Assembly: GCF_019443325.1 (NCBI RefSeq)
Contig: NZ_CP080383.1
Span: forward strand, 434,001-498,000
Length of the DNA stretch: 64,000 nt
Source of the DNA: Cryobacterium sp. PAMC25264
GTDB taxonomy: Bacteria; Actinomycetota; Actinomycetes; Actinomycetales; Microbacteriaceae
Direction: 5' to 3'
Of this stretch, positions 7,596 to 17,035 are shown one piece after another. The notes beneath the pieces are model-generated. The model was not told the DNA's origin and made no database searches. It saw only the letters and a program-made list of their open reading frames with translations. Numbering within the stretch: position 1 is the stretch's first letter; each line of letters opens with the position of its first letter. The translations under genes and the position numbers were made by a program.

Positions 7596-8645
7596 ATGCA
7601 ACTGGGACGGGTCGGGGGACAGACAGTGCCGGGGGAGAGCCCCGAGTGGACCTTCGTGGTCGGCCGCGGTTTCCTGGTGGTGGTGCCCGTCAGCACCCCC
7701 ACCCCTGTCGTGGCCGCCCTGCACGGTCTGGCCGCGGAGTCCGTCGTGCCGATCGAGGACCTGGTGGCCGTGATCCCGCTCGGCGGCCTGGACGACGTGG
7801 ACTCGTTCGCGGTGATCGTGCCCGGTCTGCGACCCGAGACCGCGCCGGCAACCGGCGGGCCGCCGCATGACGGGATCCCGGTGCATGCCCTGGTGCGAGG
7901 CGCCCTCGCCGTGGACGTGTTCTCCATCGGTGGGTCGCGCCGCTTCACCGACCGCAACATCCGACCGTGGCTGTTGGCGGAGTTCCAGGCCGTGACCGGT
8001 CTCGTGATCGGTTCACCGCTGGCCTCCGTCGCCCGGTCGCACCAGCTCGGCGCCGGCCGGGTGCTCGGCGAGGGTATCGACGTCGGCGACACCCTGTTCT
8101 GGTCGGTCGCCGGCCGCGGCGCTGGGGCGGCCGACACGGTCCTGCGCCCCCGACGGATCGTGGATGACACCGTTCTTCTCACCCGCACCGGGAACTCCGA
8201 CGAACGACGGGCCGCCGCCCCGCTCGGCGGCGGCGAAGGCGACCCGACGGCGACGCACGACCGCACCGTCGACAGCAGTACTGATCCGGATGCCGCGTCG
8301 CCAGGGCCCTGCGGCTTCCGGTTGGCCAGCGGCCGGGAGGTCAGGCTCGACCGGGTGTACCGGATCGGGCGGAACCCCCGCACCCGCCGCATCCAGGTCG
8401 GAGAGATTCTGGAGCTGGTGACGGTGGACTCGCCGAACGCTCTCGTGTCGGGCAACCACCTCGAAATCCGGCAGACCGGCACCGCTGTGGTGCTCACCGA
8501 TCTTGGCTCCACCAACGGCACACTCGTGCGTTTTGCCCTCGGCCGCACCCAGAGACTGCGCTCCGGAGCCTCCCTCACAGTGCTGCCCGGTACGACGGTG
8601 GACATCGGGGACGGTAACCTGATCGAGATACTGCCAGCGGGCTGA
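7596..8645 (+). CDS. FHA-domain protein, first gene of the kinase/EccC-like cluster
   Basis: The 349-residue protein has an uncharacterised N-terminal region (about residues 1-230) rich in beta-strand-like segments and a C-terminal forkhead-associated domain (about residues 255-345). The FHA signatures are RIGRNPRTRR, SGNHLEI and TDLGSTNGT, the pattern that binds phosphothreonine. It probably docks onto proteins phosphorylated by the membrane kinase two genes downstream. I chose the ATG at 7596 because a GAGGGA ribosome site sits six bases before it; the frame runs open upstream through the divergent regulator gene without coding character. A TAGCAT box at 7571-7576 could be the -10. The gap to the phosphatase gene is 48 bp. 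Confidence 0.85.
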   Translation: MQLGRVGGQTVPGESPEWTFVVGRGFLVVVPVSTPTPVVAALHGLAAESVVPIEDLVAVIPLGGLDDVDSFAVIVPGLRPETAPATGGPPHDGIPVHALVRGALAVDVFSIGGSRRFTDRNIRPWLLAEFQAVTGLVIGSPLASVARSHQLGAGRVLGEGIDVGDTLFWSVAGRGAGAADTVLRPRRIVDDTVLLTRTGNSDERRAAAPLGGGEGDPTATHDRTVDSSTDPDAASPGPCGFRLASGREVRLDRVYRIGRNPRTRRIQVGEILELVTVDSPNALVSGNHLEIRQTGTAVVLTDLGSTNGTLVRFALGRTQRLRSGASLTVLPGTTVDIGDGNLIEILPAG

Positions 8646-8693
8646 GCGTCGCTCGTTGACTAGCCGCACGTTCGCATTCGGAAGGCACCACCC

Positions 8694-9548
8694 GTGACCC
8701 AGATAGGTCAAGGCTCTCCCAGCCACACGATCGCGCTGCCCGCGGTGAAGAAATCAGTCACCCTGGCGTGGTCCGCGCTCACCGATGTCGGTCACCGCCG
8801 CGAGGTCAATGAAGACAGCCTGGTGACGGCGTGGCCCGTGTTCGCGGTCGCCGACGGCATGGGCGGCCACTCGGCCGGCGACGTCGCCAGCAAGGCCGTG
8901 GTCACACGCCTCGCCGAACTCGGCGGCACCCCGACCACCACGGCGGAGTCGCTCAACCAGGCCCTCGCCCTGGCCGTGGACGATATGAAGGCCGGTGAGG
9001 GTGTCACCGACCTCGGCACCGGAACCACCGTCACCGGTGTGGCCCTGGCCATCGTCTCGGATGCCGCGCAACTCATCGCCTTCAACATCGGCGACTCCCG
9101 GGTCTACCAGCTCACCTCCGGGGTGCTGGAGCAGGTGACCATCGACCACTCCGTGGTGCAGGAACTCGTGGACGCCGGCCGGATCACCCGCGAAGAAGCG
9201 GATGTGCACCCGCACGGCAACGTGATCACCCGCGCCGTCGGTTTCCACGAACCCCCGGTGCCGGACTACCGGATCCTCTCGTTGCACGAGGGTCTGCGCA
9301 TCCTGGTCTGCTCCGACGGCCTCACCAAGGAACTCACGGCGTACGGCATCCGGCATTTCCTGATGTCGAACCCGAACGCCGACGACGCCGTGGCCGCTCT
9401 CGTGACCGCCGCGCTCGAGAACGGCGGCCGCGACAACGTGACCGCGATCGTGCTCGACGTGCTGGCGGTGGACGATCTCGAGGGCGAGCCCGACGCGGCC
9501 GACGAGCGAGAGGCCGGCGACGCGGCCGACGACGCCTCCCGGCCCTGA
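8694..9548 (+). CDS. PP2C-family Ser/Thr phosphatase
   Basis: The 284-residue enzyme is a metal-dependent PP2C phosphatase (PstP/SpoIIE-type fold). Metal-binding signatures are present: REVNEDS near residue 38, VADGMGGHSAG near residue 53, a GDSRVY motif, the LVCSDGLT segment and GGRDNVTAIV near the C-terminus. There is no membrane helix, unlike mycobacterial PstP, so it appears cytosolic. It would reverse phosphorylation by the adjacent kinase. The start is a GTG with a GGAAGG site upstream. It ends with a short acidic tail (residues 265-284) of no recognised function. Confidence 0.93.
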   Translation: MTQIGQGSPSHTIALPAVKKSVTLAWSALTDVGHRREVNEDSLVTAWPVFAVADGMGGHSAGDVASKAVVTRLAELGGTPTTTAESLNQALALAVDDMKAGEGVTDLGTGTTVTGVALAIVSDAAQLIAFNIGDSRVYQLTSGVLEQVTIDHSVVQELVDAGRITREEADVHPHGNVITRAVGFHEPPVPDYRILSLHEGLRILVCSDGLTKELTAYGIRHFLMSNPNADDAVAALVTAALENGGRDNVTAIVLDVLAVDDLEGEPDAADEREAGDAADDASRP

Positions 9549-9561
9549 ATGCCCACGGCCC

Positions 9562-9567
9562 TAGAAT
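9562..9567 (+). promoter_or_regulatory. Possible -10 box upstream of the kinase gene
   Basis: TAGAAT preceded by C lies about 100 bases before the kinase start, which has its own GGGAGG ribosome site at 9659-9664. This could be an internal promoter of the cluster; no strong -35 is visible. Confidence 0.3.
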
Positions 9568-9668
9568 TGAACCGGGTGGTCGTTTACCCGTGACGACGCC
9601 CGACACACCGTAACCGGCAAGCAATCCGGCGCGAGAGCGACCGGCCGACACGACTCACGGGAGGCGCC

Positions 9669-11105
9669 ATGGCAGGACGACTGCCGTCGACGCCCCCGGC
9701 GCTGCCGGGGTTCTCCTACCTGCGTCTGCTGGGCTCCGGCGGATTCGCGGATGTGTTCCTCTACGAACAGAACCTGCCGCGCCGCCAGGTGGCCGTGAAG
9801 GTCCTCCTCGCCGAGGTCGTCAGCGACCCCGTGCAGCGGCTGTTCCAGGCCGAGGCCAACCTGATGGCGCAGCTGTCCGCGCACCCGTCCGTGCTCACGG
9901 TCTTCCAGGCCGGCGTGTCGGCCGACGGCCGGCCCTACCTGGTGATGGAGTACTGCTCCAGCGCCCTCGAAGAGCGGTACCGCTCCGGCAGGTTGCCCAT
10001 CTCCGAACTGCTCCGCATCGGCGTGACGATATCCAGCGCCGTGGAGACCGCCCACCGCGCCGGCGTGCTGCACCGCGACATCAAACCGTCGAACATCCTG
10101 ATCACCGCGTACGGGCATCCGGTGCTGGCCGACTTCGGCATCGCGGCGACGCTGGGCGAGGTGGAGGCGGCCGACCAGGTCGGCCTGTCGATCCCCTGGT
10201 CGGCGCCCGAGGTACTGCTCGAGGACTGTGCCGGCTCGGTGGCCGCGGAGGTCTGGTCGTTGGGCGCGACCCTGTACACGCTGCTGTCGGGCCGGTCGCC
10301 GTTCGAGGTGCCCGGCGACCAGAACAGCCCTGCCCAGCTGATCTCCCGCATCGGTAAGGCGGCGTTGCCGGCCATCGGACGGGCCGATGTGCCCCCGCGC
10401 CTCGAGCTGCTGCTGGCCAGGGCGCTGTCCAAGCGGAGCGAGCGCCGGCCGGCGAGCGCTCTGGAATTCGCTCGGGAACTGCAGGCCGTTGAGGCCGAAC
10501 TCGGACTTCCGCAGACCCCGCTCGAGCTGGCCAGCGCCGAGTGGGAGGCGCAGGCGGCCGGCGATTCGGCCGACCAGACCCGCATTACCGCCCTGGTGAG
10601 CGTGGCTGCCCGGCCCGAGCGGCGCCGCCGCCGCGAGCCCGGCTCCCGCCCGGCCGCGGCGGCCCCCGCGACGGCCGTGACCCGGCGGCCACGGCGTCTG
10701 ATCGTCGCGGCAGTCGTGGGCGGTGTGCTCGTCACCGGCGTGATCGCCGGGGCCCTGCTCATCGGCCCGTTGCTCGCCCCGCCGGCTGTGAGCACCGGAA
10801 CGACCGGGATACCCCGGGTGAGCGACGTGGCCGGCAGCGGCGCGGACGGCACCGTCGTGTTCAGCTGGGCCGACCCAGGCACCCTGCCGGGCGACAGCTA
10901 CCTGGTGCGCCTGGGCACCGGCGAGACCAGTCTGCAGCGCGGTACCGAGTTCACCGTGCAAACCGACGCCGTGCAGACCAACAGCGCCCAGCCCGGTGCA
11001 CGTCAGGCCGACCCGGTGTGCGTCACCGTGAGCGTCAACCGCGACGGCCGCACCGGCGCCGCCAGCACCGAGAAATGCGTCGACCCCGGCGAGTTCGATC
11101 GATGA
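9669..11105 (+). CDS. Membrane Ser/Thr protein kinase (PknB/PrkC type)
   Basis: This 478-residue protein has an N-terminal kinase domain (residues about 15-275), a linker, one membrane helix (about 343-371) and an outside C-terminal domain of about 105 residues with a fibronectin-like look. The kinase is complete: glycine loop LGSGGFADV, catalytic K44 (VAVKVLL), HRDIKPSN with D137, and DFG with D155. The sensor part lacks the usual PASTA repeats, so it is unlikely to sense muropeptides in the standard way. The stop overlaps the start of the giant surface-protein gene by ATGA, suggesting tight co-expression. Likely targets are partners with FHA readers in this cluster. Confidence 0.93.
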   Translation: MAGRLPSTPPALPGFSYLRLLGSGGFADVFLYEQNLPRRQVAVKVLLAEVVSDPVQRLFQAEANLMAQLSAHPSVLTVFQAGVSADGRPYLVMEYCSSALEERYRSGRLPISELLRIGVTISSAVETAHRAGVLHRDIKPSNILITAYGHPVLADFGIAATLGEVEAADQVGLSIPWSAPEVLLEDCAGSVAAEVWSLGATLYTLLSGRSPFEVPGDQNSPAQLISRIGKAALPAIGRADVPPRLELLLARALSKRSERRPASALEFARELQAVEAELGLPQTPLELASAEWEAQAAGDSADQTRITALVSVAARPERRRRREPGSRPAAAAPATAVTRRPRRLIVAAVVGGVLVTGVIAGALLIGPLLAPPAVSTGTTGIPRVSDVAGSGADGTVVFSWADPGTLPGDSYLVRLGTGETSLQRGTEFTVQTDAVQTNSAQPGARQADPVCVTVSVNRDGRTGAASTEKCVDPGEFDR

Positions 11106-14100
11106 TGCGCGCTTGGCTAGCCGGCCACCGCTCGCTCGCTGCGACCGTCACGGGCGGCACCGTCGTGACGGCCCTCGTCGTGACCCTCGCCGTCGTCTCC
11201 GGCGGGTACTCCGCCCAGAAGGTCGACCTCGGCGACGCAGCGGTCTGGGTGTCCAGCGAGACCAGGCAGCTCGTGGGCCGGGTCAACACGGAGATCGCCG
11301 AGCTGAACACCGTGGTGCCGGTCGAGTCCGACTCCACCACGGTGGTGCAGAGCGGCGGTACCGTCCTCGTCGTGGACAGCGACACCGGCACCCTCGGCAT
11401 CCTCGACCCTGCCACGGCCACCCTGGCCGACAGTGTGGCTCTGCCGCCGGGCTCCCCCGAGGTGCAGCTGGCCGGCGACCTCGCCGCGATCTGGTCCGAC
11501 GGCGACCTGTGGACCAGCACAGCCGGCGCGCTGGCCGATTTCGACAGCACGACGGAACCCGCCCTCACGCTCGGCGCGGGCACCCTGTTCAGCCTCGCCC
11601 CCTCCGGTGAACTGTTCGCGTTCACCCCGGCCACGCAGGCCCTGGTGCGCATCGACCCCGACCGCGCGGACGCCGTGACCGAGTCGACCACGGTCGCCGC
11701 CGGCGACCCCGACGACGCCTACCAGCTCAGCCAGGTCAACGGCAGCTGGGCCCTGCTCAACTCGACGACGGGCATCCTGCTGCTGGCCAGCGGCGCCGTC
11801 GACCTGTCCGAATCCCTGGGCGCGGATGCCGAGCCCCGGCTGCAGGATGCGGCCGCCGGCGGCGACCGGGTCCTCATCGCCCACAGCGCGGGCCTGATCG
11901 CCGTGCCGGTGGGCGGCGGGGCGGCCACGGAGCTCCTCACCGACGGCGCCGCGGCCGGCGCCCCGTCCCGGCCCGCGATCTCCGGACTGTGCGCCTATGC
12001 GTCCTGGACCGACGGCACCGCCTGGCAGGCCTGCGGCATCGGCGCCCCGGCCGGGACCACCGCCACCCTCGTCGAGCTCAGCGGCGACGCCCGCCTGGAC
12101 TACCGGCAGAACGGCAGCCGGCTGCTGCTCAACGACTCCCGCAACGGCACCACCTGGAATGTGCAGGACGGCAACACCGTCATCGACAACTGGGATGACC
12201 TCATCGACCCGGTTTCCGACCGGCAGGTGGTCACCGAAGCCACCGACGACAGCCCGCCGGAGTATGAGGACACCCAGGCGCCGCCCGTGGCCGTCGACGA
12301 CGAGTTCGGCGCCCGCCCCGGCCGCACCGTCACGCTTCCCGTGTTGCTGAACGACTACGACCCCAACAACGACGTGCTCGTGATCGACACCGTCAGCCAA
12401 CCACCGGCGAGCCAGGGCCGGGTGGAGCTCGTCGCGGCCAACCAGCAACTCCAACTCACCCTCGCAGCCGAGGCCACGGGCATCCTCACCTTCGACTACA
12501 CGATCAGCGACGGGCGCGGCGGCAGCGACTCGGCCCGGGTGACCGTGACCGTGCGCGGCCCCGACGAGAACTCGCCGCCGCAGCAGGTGCGGCAGACCCG
12601 CGCGACGGTCGAGGCCGGCGGCCGGGTCGACAGCCAGGTGCTCGGCGACTGGGTCGACCCGGACGGCGACCCCTTCTACCTCACCGCCGCGACCGCCACC
12701 GCCCCGGACACCGCCACCGCCACCCCGCAGGGCCTGGTGGTGTTCACTGACGCGGGAGGTGGCGGCAGCGAGGCGCAGGTCGGCCTCGTCGTCTCCGACG
12801 GCACCCTCACCGGCACAGGCACCCTCGACGTGACCGTGCGCCCCGCCGGCACGGTCCCGCTCGTCGCCGACGGCTTCGCCGTGCGCGTCACCGCGGGCAC
12901 CGAGGTGACGGTCTCCCCGCTCGAGCACGCCCGCGGCGGGGCAGGTCCCCTGCGGCTCGGCGCCGTGCCGACCCGGCCCGACGTCACCATCACCGCCGAC
13001 TTCGCCAGCGGCACCTTCCGCTTCGCCAGCGACGCGGTGGGGGTGCACTACCTCGACTACGCCGTGACCGATGGGGTGGCCACGGTCACCGGCATCATCC
13101 GGGTGGATGTCGCCCCCGCGCCGGAGAGCCCCGGCCGGCCCATCACGGTGCCGCACACTGCCTTCCTGCGCGCTCAGCAGCCCACCGTGATCGACGTGCT
13201 GGCGACCGACATCGACCCAGCCGGGGGAGTGCTCCTGGTCACCGGAAGCAGCAACCAGCCCGCCGTCAGCGGCCTGACCGTCGAGATCCTCGACCAGCAC
13301 CTGCTGCGGGTCACGTTGACCCGGCCGCTGCCCGCCGGGACGACCGTCTTCGACTACACGGTGAGTAACGGACTGGCCGAGGCCACCGGCACCGTCACCG
13401 TGATCGAGATCCCGGCGGCGAGCACCCGGCAGCCGCCCGTAGCGAGCCCGGACACCGTCTCGGTGCGGGTGGGCGACACCGTCGATATCCCCGTGCTCGC
13501 CAACGACGAGCACCCGGATGGTGACGAGCTCACCCTCGACCCCGCCCTGACCACCCCGCTGTCGGCCGGCGCCGGGCTGCTCTTTGCGTCTGGCCGGGTG
13601 CTGCGCTACTTGGCGCCGCTGACCGCGGGCAACTTCACCGCCGTCTACCGGGTGAACGCGCCGGACGGCCAGTTCGCCGACGCGGAGGTGCGCATCTCCG
13701 TGCGGGAAGCCGACCTCGCCACCAACAACCCGCCCCGGCCCACCACGGTGACCGCGCGGGTGCTCGCCGGCGACACCGTTCGCATCCCCATCCCGCGCAC
13801 GGGTATCGACCCCGACGGCGACTCGGTGCAGCTGCTCGGCCAGGAGACCAACCCGGAGAAGGGCGCCGTCATCTCGTCGGACGCCGACTCGCTCAGCTAC
13901 CGCGCCGGGGAGTACTCGGCCGGAACCGACACCTTCACCTACGCCGTCATCGACGCCCTCGGTGCCCGTGCCGTCGGCACCGTGCGGGTGGGCATCAGCC
14001 CGCGCCCGGACGGCGCCCGCAACCCCGTCGCCGTGCCCGACGAAGTCACGGTGCGGCCCGGCTCGCGGGTCTCCGTGCGGGTGCTCGGGAACGACTCGGA

Positions 14101-17035
14101 CCCCGACGGCGGCGCGCTGACGGTCACGGGCGTCGACGCGACCGGCAGCGGCGACACCGAGGCCGGGACCGCGACCGTGGACGGAGACCTCATCGTGGTG
14201 AAGGCGCCGACGACCGAGGGCCGGTTCGGCTTCGTCTACGAGATCCAGAATGACCGCGGCGGTTCGAGCTCGGCGTTCCTCACCGTTGTCGTGGCCGCGA
14301 ACGCCTCGCGCGCCTACCCCGAGGCCGCCGACACCCGGCTCACCCTGTCGGATGTGCTCGGCCGTGCCACCGTGGACGTCGACGTGCTGGCCCGGGTGTT
14401 CTTCGCCGAGGGTCCGGCCCGCTCGCTGACCCTGGCGGTTCTGCCCGGCAACACGGCGGCCGGAGCGGCGAGCGTCACCGACGGCCAGCGCATCCGGGTC
14501 ACCGTGGGCAAGACCAGTCAGATCATCCCGTTCAGCGTCACCCACCCGCAGGACCCGGGGATCGTGTCCTACGCGTTCGTGTGGGTGCCGGGGACCGACG
14601 ACGCCCTCCCGCAGCTGCGGGCAGGCGCGGCCAAGCTCGTCGTGGCCAGCGAGGCGACCCTCAACATCGACATCAACGACTACGTCGTGGCGGTGGGGGA
14701 CGCACCCGTGCAGCTCACCGACCGCAATACCGTGCGCGCCACCCACTCGAACGGCGCCGACCTCAGCACGGGCCCCCGCACCCTCAGGTTCACCAGCGCC
14801 GACCAGTACTTCGGCCCGGCCTCGATCTCCTTCGAAGTCACCGACGGCGCCAGCCCCACCGACCCGGCCGGACGCACCGCCACAATTGTGCTTCCCATCA
14901 CGGTGACGCCGCGGGAGAACCAACCGCCCGCCTTCGACGGCGCCCTGATCGACTTCGAACCCGGCCAGGAGAAGGTCATCGACCTGGCCCGGCTCACCTC
15001 CTATCCCTACCCGGACGACCGGGACGAGCTCGCCTTCACCGTGCTCGACCCGCAGCCCACCGGATTCGACTACTCGCTGGCCGGCAGCCTGCTCACGGTG
15101 CGCGCTCTCGAGGGCACGATCAAGGGCAGCACCAGCTCGGTGACCATCGGGGTGCGCGATGCCCTCTCGACGGGCAAGGCCGGCCGGATCGTGCTCGGCG
15201 TCGTGGCGTCGACCCGGCCCCTGGCCGTACCCGTGACGGATGCGGCGATCGCGCCGCGCGGGCGCAGCACCGTCATCGACGTGCTCGCCAACGACGGCGC
15301 TGCGAACCCGTTCCCCGCCGTGCCACTGCGGGTCGTCGCGGTGCAGGGCCTGGACTCCGCCGCGCTGCCAGCCGGGGTGTCGATCAGTCCGAGCGCCGAC
15401 AACAGCCGGCTCACCGTGCGGGTAGCCGGTGACGCCCTGCCCACCGACACCACCCTGCAGTACCAGGTGGCCGACGCCACCGGCGATCCCGACCGCTACA
15501 CCTGGGGCCTGGTACGGATCTCGGTGCAGGACGTGCCCGAGCCCGTCACGGGGCTCCGCGCCACGGGCTTCGGCGACGGCAGGATCACCGTGGCCTTCAA
15601 CCCCGGCCCGGCGAACAACGCGCCCATCACCGGCTACCAGCTGAGCACCGTCGACGCCGCCACCCGCCGTACCCTCGGCACCACCTCTTGCGCCTCCACC
15701 TCCTGCACGCTGAGCACCCCGGGTAACGGCCAGGCCAACGCCGTGCGGGTCGGCGTCACCGCCCGTAACAGCATCGGCGACTCCTCCGACACGACCCTCG
15801 CCCAGACTGTGTGGTCCGACGTGATCCCGGCGGCGCCGACCGGGCTCACCGCGGCGCCCCTGGATGCCGGGCTGCTGCTCACCTGGAACGTCGTCGCGCC
15901 GAGCGGCGGGGGCACCGGTATCCGCGGCTACCAGGTGAGCGTTGCCGGCTCGATTCAGCCCGAGGTGAGCGCCACCGGCGCGCACTGCGATGGCACCCGG
16001 TGCACCCTCACTGTGAGCGGCCTGCAGAACGGAACCAGCGTCGAGTACACCGTCAGCGCCCGGAACGACGCCTACCCGGCGCTGTCCAGCTGGAACAGCG
16101 CGGCCGCGACCGGGCAGCCCTACGGCCCCGCGCAGGCGGGCGGCATCACTGCGACCGCCGCCGACAGCACCGGCGCCGTGACCGTGGGCTGGGACGGCTT
16201 CGCCGACCGCGGCGACGCCATCGCCGGGTACTACGTGCAGCGCATCGGCGGGGACACCGTGCCCACCGGAGCGCAGGCTTGCATGGTCAGCACCCCGGCG
16301 CCCGGCACCGTGACCGCACCGCGTGCCGGCGGCACTGTGCTCGAGCAGAAGAGCGCATCGGCCGGGGCGCGCAGCGCCGTGTTCGACGGTCTGCTGGCCG
16401 ACAACGGCAACTATTCGTTCGTCGTGTGGGGCTACAACCGGGCCGGCTGCGCCGCGACGGCGGTCGCCACGGTGCTCGTGCGGCCGGCGCCCACCGCGAT
16501 CGGCGACGTGCGTGGCGGCATGGAGAAAAAGGGTGACGCCTGGGACTACCACCTCACCTCGGCGAGCCCGTCGGCCGGAGTCGACCACTACGACATCCGC
16601 GCCGGCGACGGCAGCGGCGCGGTGCAGAGCATCCCGACGGCGAACGCCTGGCCCCGGGAACTGCTCGGCCTCCCGTTCGGCGCCACGGTGTCGTTCCAAT
16701 TGCGTGCGTGCACGGTGTGGGGCAGCTGCGGGCCGTGGTCCGCCGCGACGACCGCGCCGGAGGCATCAGTGAGCTTCACCGTCACCGGACTGGAATACGA
16801 CGGCGTCGCCGGCCGGTTCTCCTGGACCGGAGCGCCCGCCAACGGCGGGCTGCCGGCCGGATTCGACTGCGCCGTCGCCGGTTCGACGGTGACGAGGACG
16901 CCCGCCGACAGCAGCACGACCTGCACCCTGCCCGCCCCGCTGCCCGCCAGCGGAACCGTGGTGCTCACCGTCACGGTGAACGGCCACTCCTTCGACTACA
17001 CCCGCCCGATCCCGACGAAAGCGATCACACCATGA
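11102..17035 (+). CDS. Giant Ig-like/fibronectin type III surface protein
   Basis: The product is about 1,977 residues. An N-terminal signal anchor (about residues 12-36) is followed by a propeller-like region to about residue 390, about eleven Ig/cadherin-like repeats (about 390-1475), and five fibronectin type III-like repeats (1478 to the end). The Ig repeats share a pattern such as VAVDDEFGARPGRTVTLPVL followed by LLNDYDPNND, with DPDGD-type acidic turns that may bind calcium. No LPxTG sorting signal is present, so the N-terminal helix probably anchors the protein in the membrane and the repeats project through the wall. The start (ATG-ATG) overlaps the kinase stop; the stop overlaps the MoxR start. 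A large open frame on the opposite strand (11117-16699) is a GC-driven shadow. Confidence 0.9.
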   Translation: MMRAWLAGHRSLAATVTGGTVVTALVVTLAVVSGGYSAQKVDLGDAAVWVSSETRQLVGRVNTEIAELNTVVPVESDSTTVVQSGGTVLVVDSDTGTLGILDPATATLADSVALPPGSPEVQLAGDLAAIWSDGDLWTSTAGALADFDSTTEPALTLGAGTLFSLAPSGELFAFTPATQALVRIDPDRADAVTESTTVAAGDPDDAYQLSQVNGSWALLNSTTGILLLASGAVDLSESLGADAEPRLQDAAAGGDRVLIAHSAGLIAVPVGGGAATELLTDGAAAGAPSRPAISGLCAYASWTDGTAWQACGIGAPAGTTATLVELSGDARLDYRQNGSRLLLNDSRNGTTWNVQDGNTVIDNWDDLIDPVSDRQVVTEATDDSPPEYEDTQAPPVAVDDEFGARPGRTVTLPVLLNDYDPNNDVLVIDTVSQPPASQGRVELVAANQQLQLTLAAEATGILTFDYTISDGRGGSDSARVTVTVRGPDENSPPQQVRQTRATVEAGGRVDSQVLGDWVDPDGDPFYLTAATATAPDTATATPQGLVVFTDAGGGGSEAQVGLVVSDGTLTGTGTLDVTVRPAGTVPLVADGFAVRVTAGTEVTVSPLEHARGGAGPLRLGAVPTRPDVTITADFASGTFRFASDAVGVHYLDYAVTDGVATVTGIIRVDVAPAPESPGRPITVPHTAFLRAQQPTVIDVLATDIDPAGGVLLVTGSSNQPAVSGLTVEILDQHLLRVTLTRPLPAGTTVFDYTVSNGLAEATGTVTVIEIPAASTRQPPVASPDTVSVRVGDTVDIPVLANDEHPDGDELTLDPALTTPLSAGAGLLFASGRVLRYLAPLTAGNFTAVYRVNAPDGQFADAEVRISVREADLATNNPPRPTTVTARVLAGDTVRIPIPRTGIDPDGDSVQLLGQETNPEKGAVISSDADSLSYRAGEYSAGTDTFTYAVIDALGARAVGTVRVGISPRPDGARNPVAVPDEVTVRPGSRVSVRVLGNDSDPDGGALTVTGVDATGSGDTEAGTATVDGDLIVVKAPTTEGRFGFVYEIQNDRGGSSSAFLTVVVAANASRAYPEAADTRLTLSDVLGRATVDVDVLARVFFAEGPARSLTLAVLPGNTAAGAASVTDGQRIRVTVGKTSQIIPFSVTHPQDPGIVSYAFVWVPGTDDALPQLRAGAAKLVVASEATLNIDINDYVVAVGDAPVQLTDRNTVRATHSNGADLSTGPRTLRFTSADQYFGPASISFEVTDGASPTDPAGRTATIVLPITVTPRENQPPAFDGALIDFEPGQEKVIDLARLTSYPYPDDRDELAFTVLDPQPTGFDYSLAGSLLTVRALEGTIKGSTSSVTIGVRDALSTGKAGRIVLGVVASTRPLAVPVTDAAIAPRGRSTVIDVLANDGAANPFPAVPLRVVAVQGLDSAALPAGVSISPSADNSRLTVRVAGDALPTDTTLQYQVADATGDPDRYTWGLVRISVQDVPEPVTGLRATGFGDGRITVAFNPGPANNAPITGYQLSTVDAATRRTLGTTSCASTSCTLSTPGNGQANAVRVGVTARNSIGDSSDTTLAQTVWSDVIPAAPTGLTAAPLDAGLLLTWNVVAPSGGGTGIRGYQVSVAGSIQPEVSATGAHCDGTRCTLTVSGLQNGTSVEYTVSARNDAYPALSSWNSAAATGQPYGPAQAGGITATAADSTGAVTVGWDGFADRGDAIAGYYVQRIGGDTVPTGAQACMVSTPAPGTVTAPRAGGTVLEQKSASAGARSAVFDGLLADNGNYSFVVWGYNRAGCAATAVATVLVRPAPTAIGDVRGGMEKKGDAWDYHLTSASPSAGVDHYDIRAGDGSGAVQSIPTANAWPRELLGLPFGATVSFQLRACTVWGSCGPWSAATTAPEASVSFTVTGLEYDGVAGRFSWTGAPANGGLPAGFDCAVAGSTVTRTPADSSTTCTLPAPLPASGTVVLTVTVNGHSFDYTRPIPTKAITP

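Noticed and set aside
11117..16699. 1,860-residue minus-strand open frame opposite the giant Ig/FN3 gene
   Set aside because: It is an antisense shadow of a GC-rich repeat gene; it is rich in Gly, Arg, Val and His without domains, and the plus-strand frame has repeats and coupled starts.
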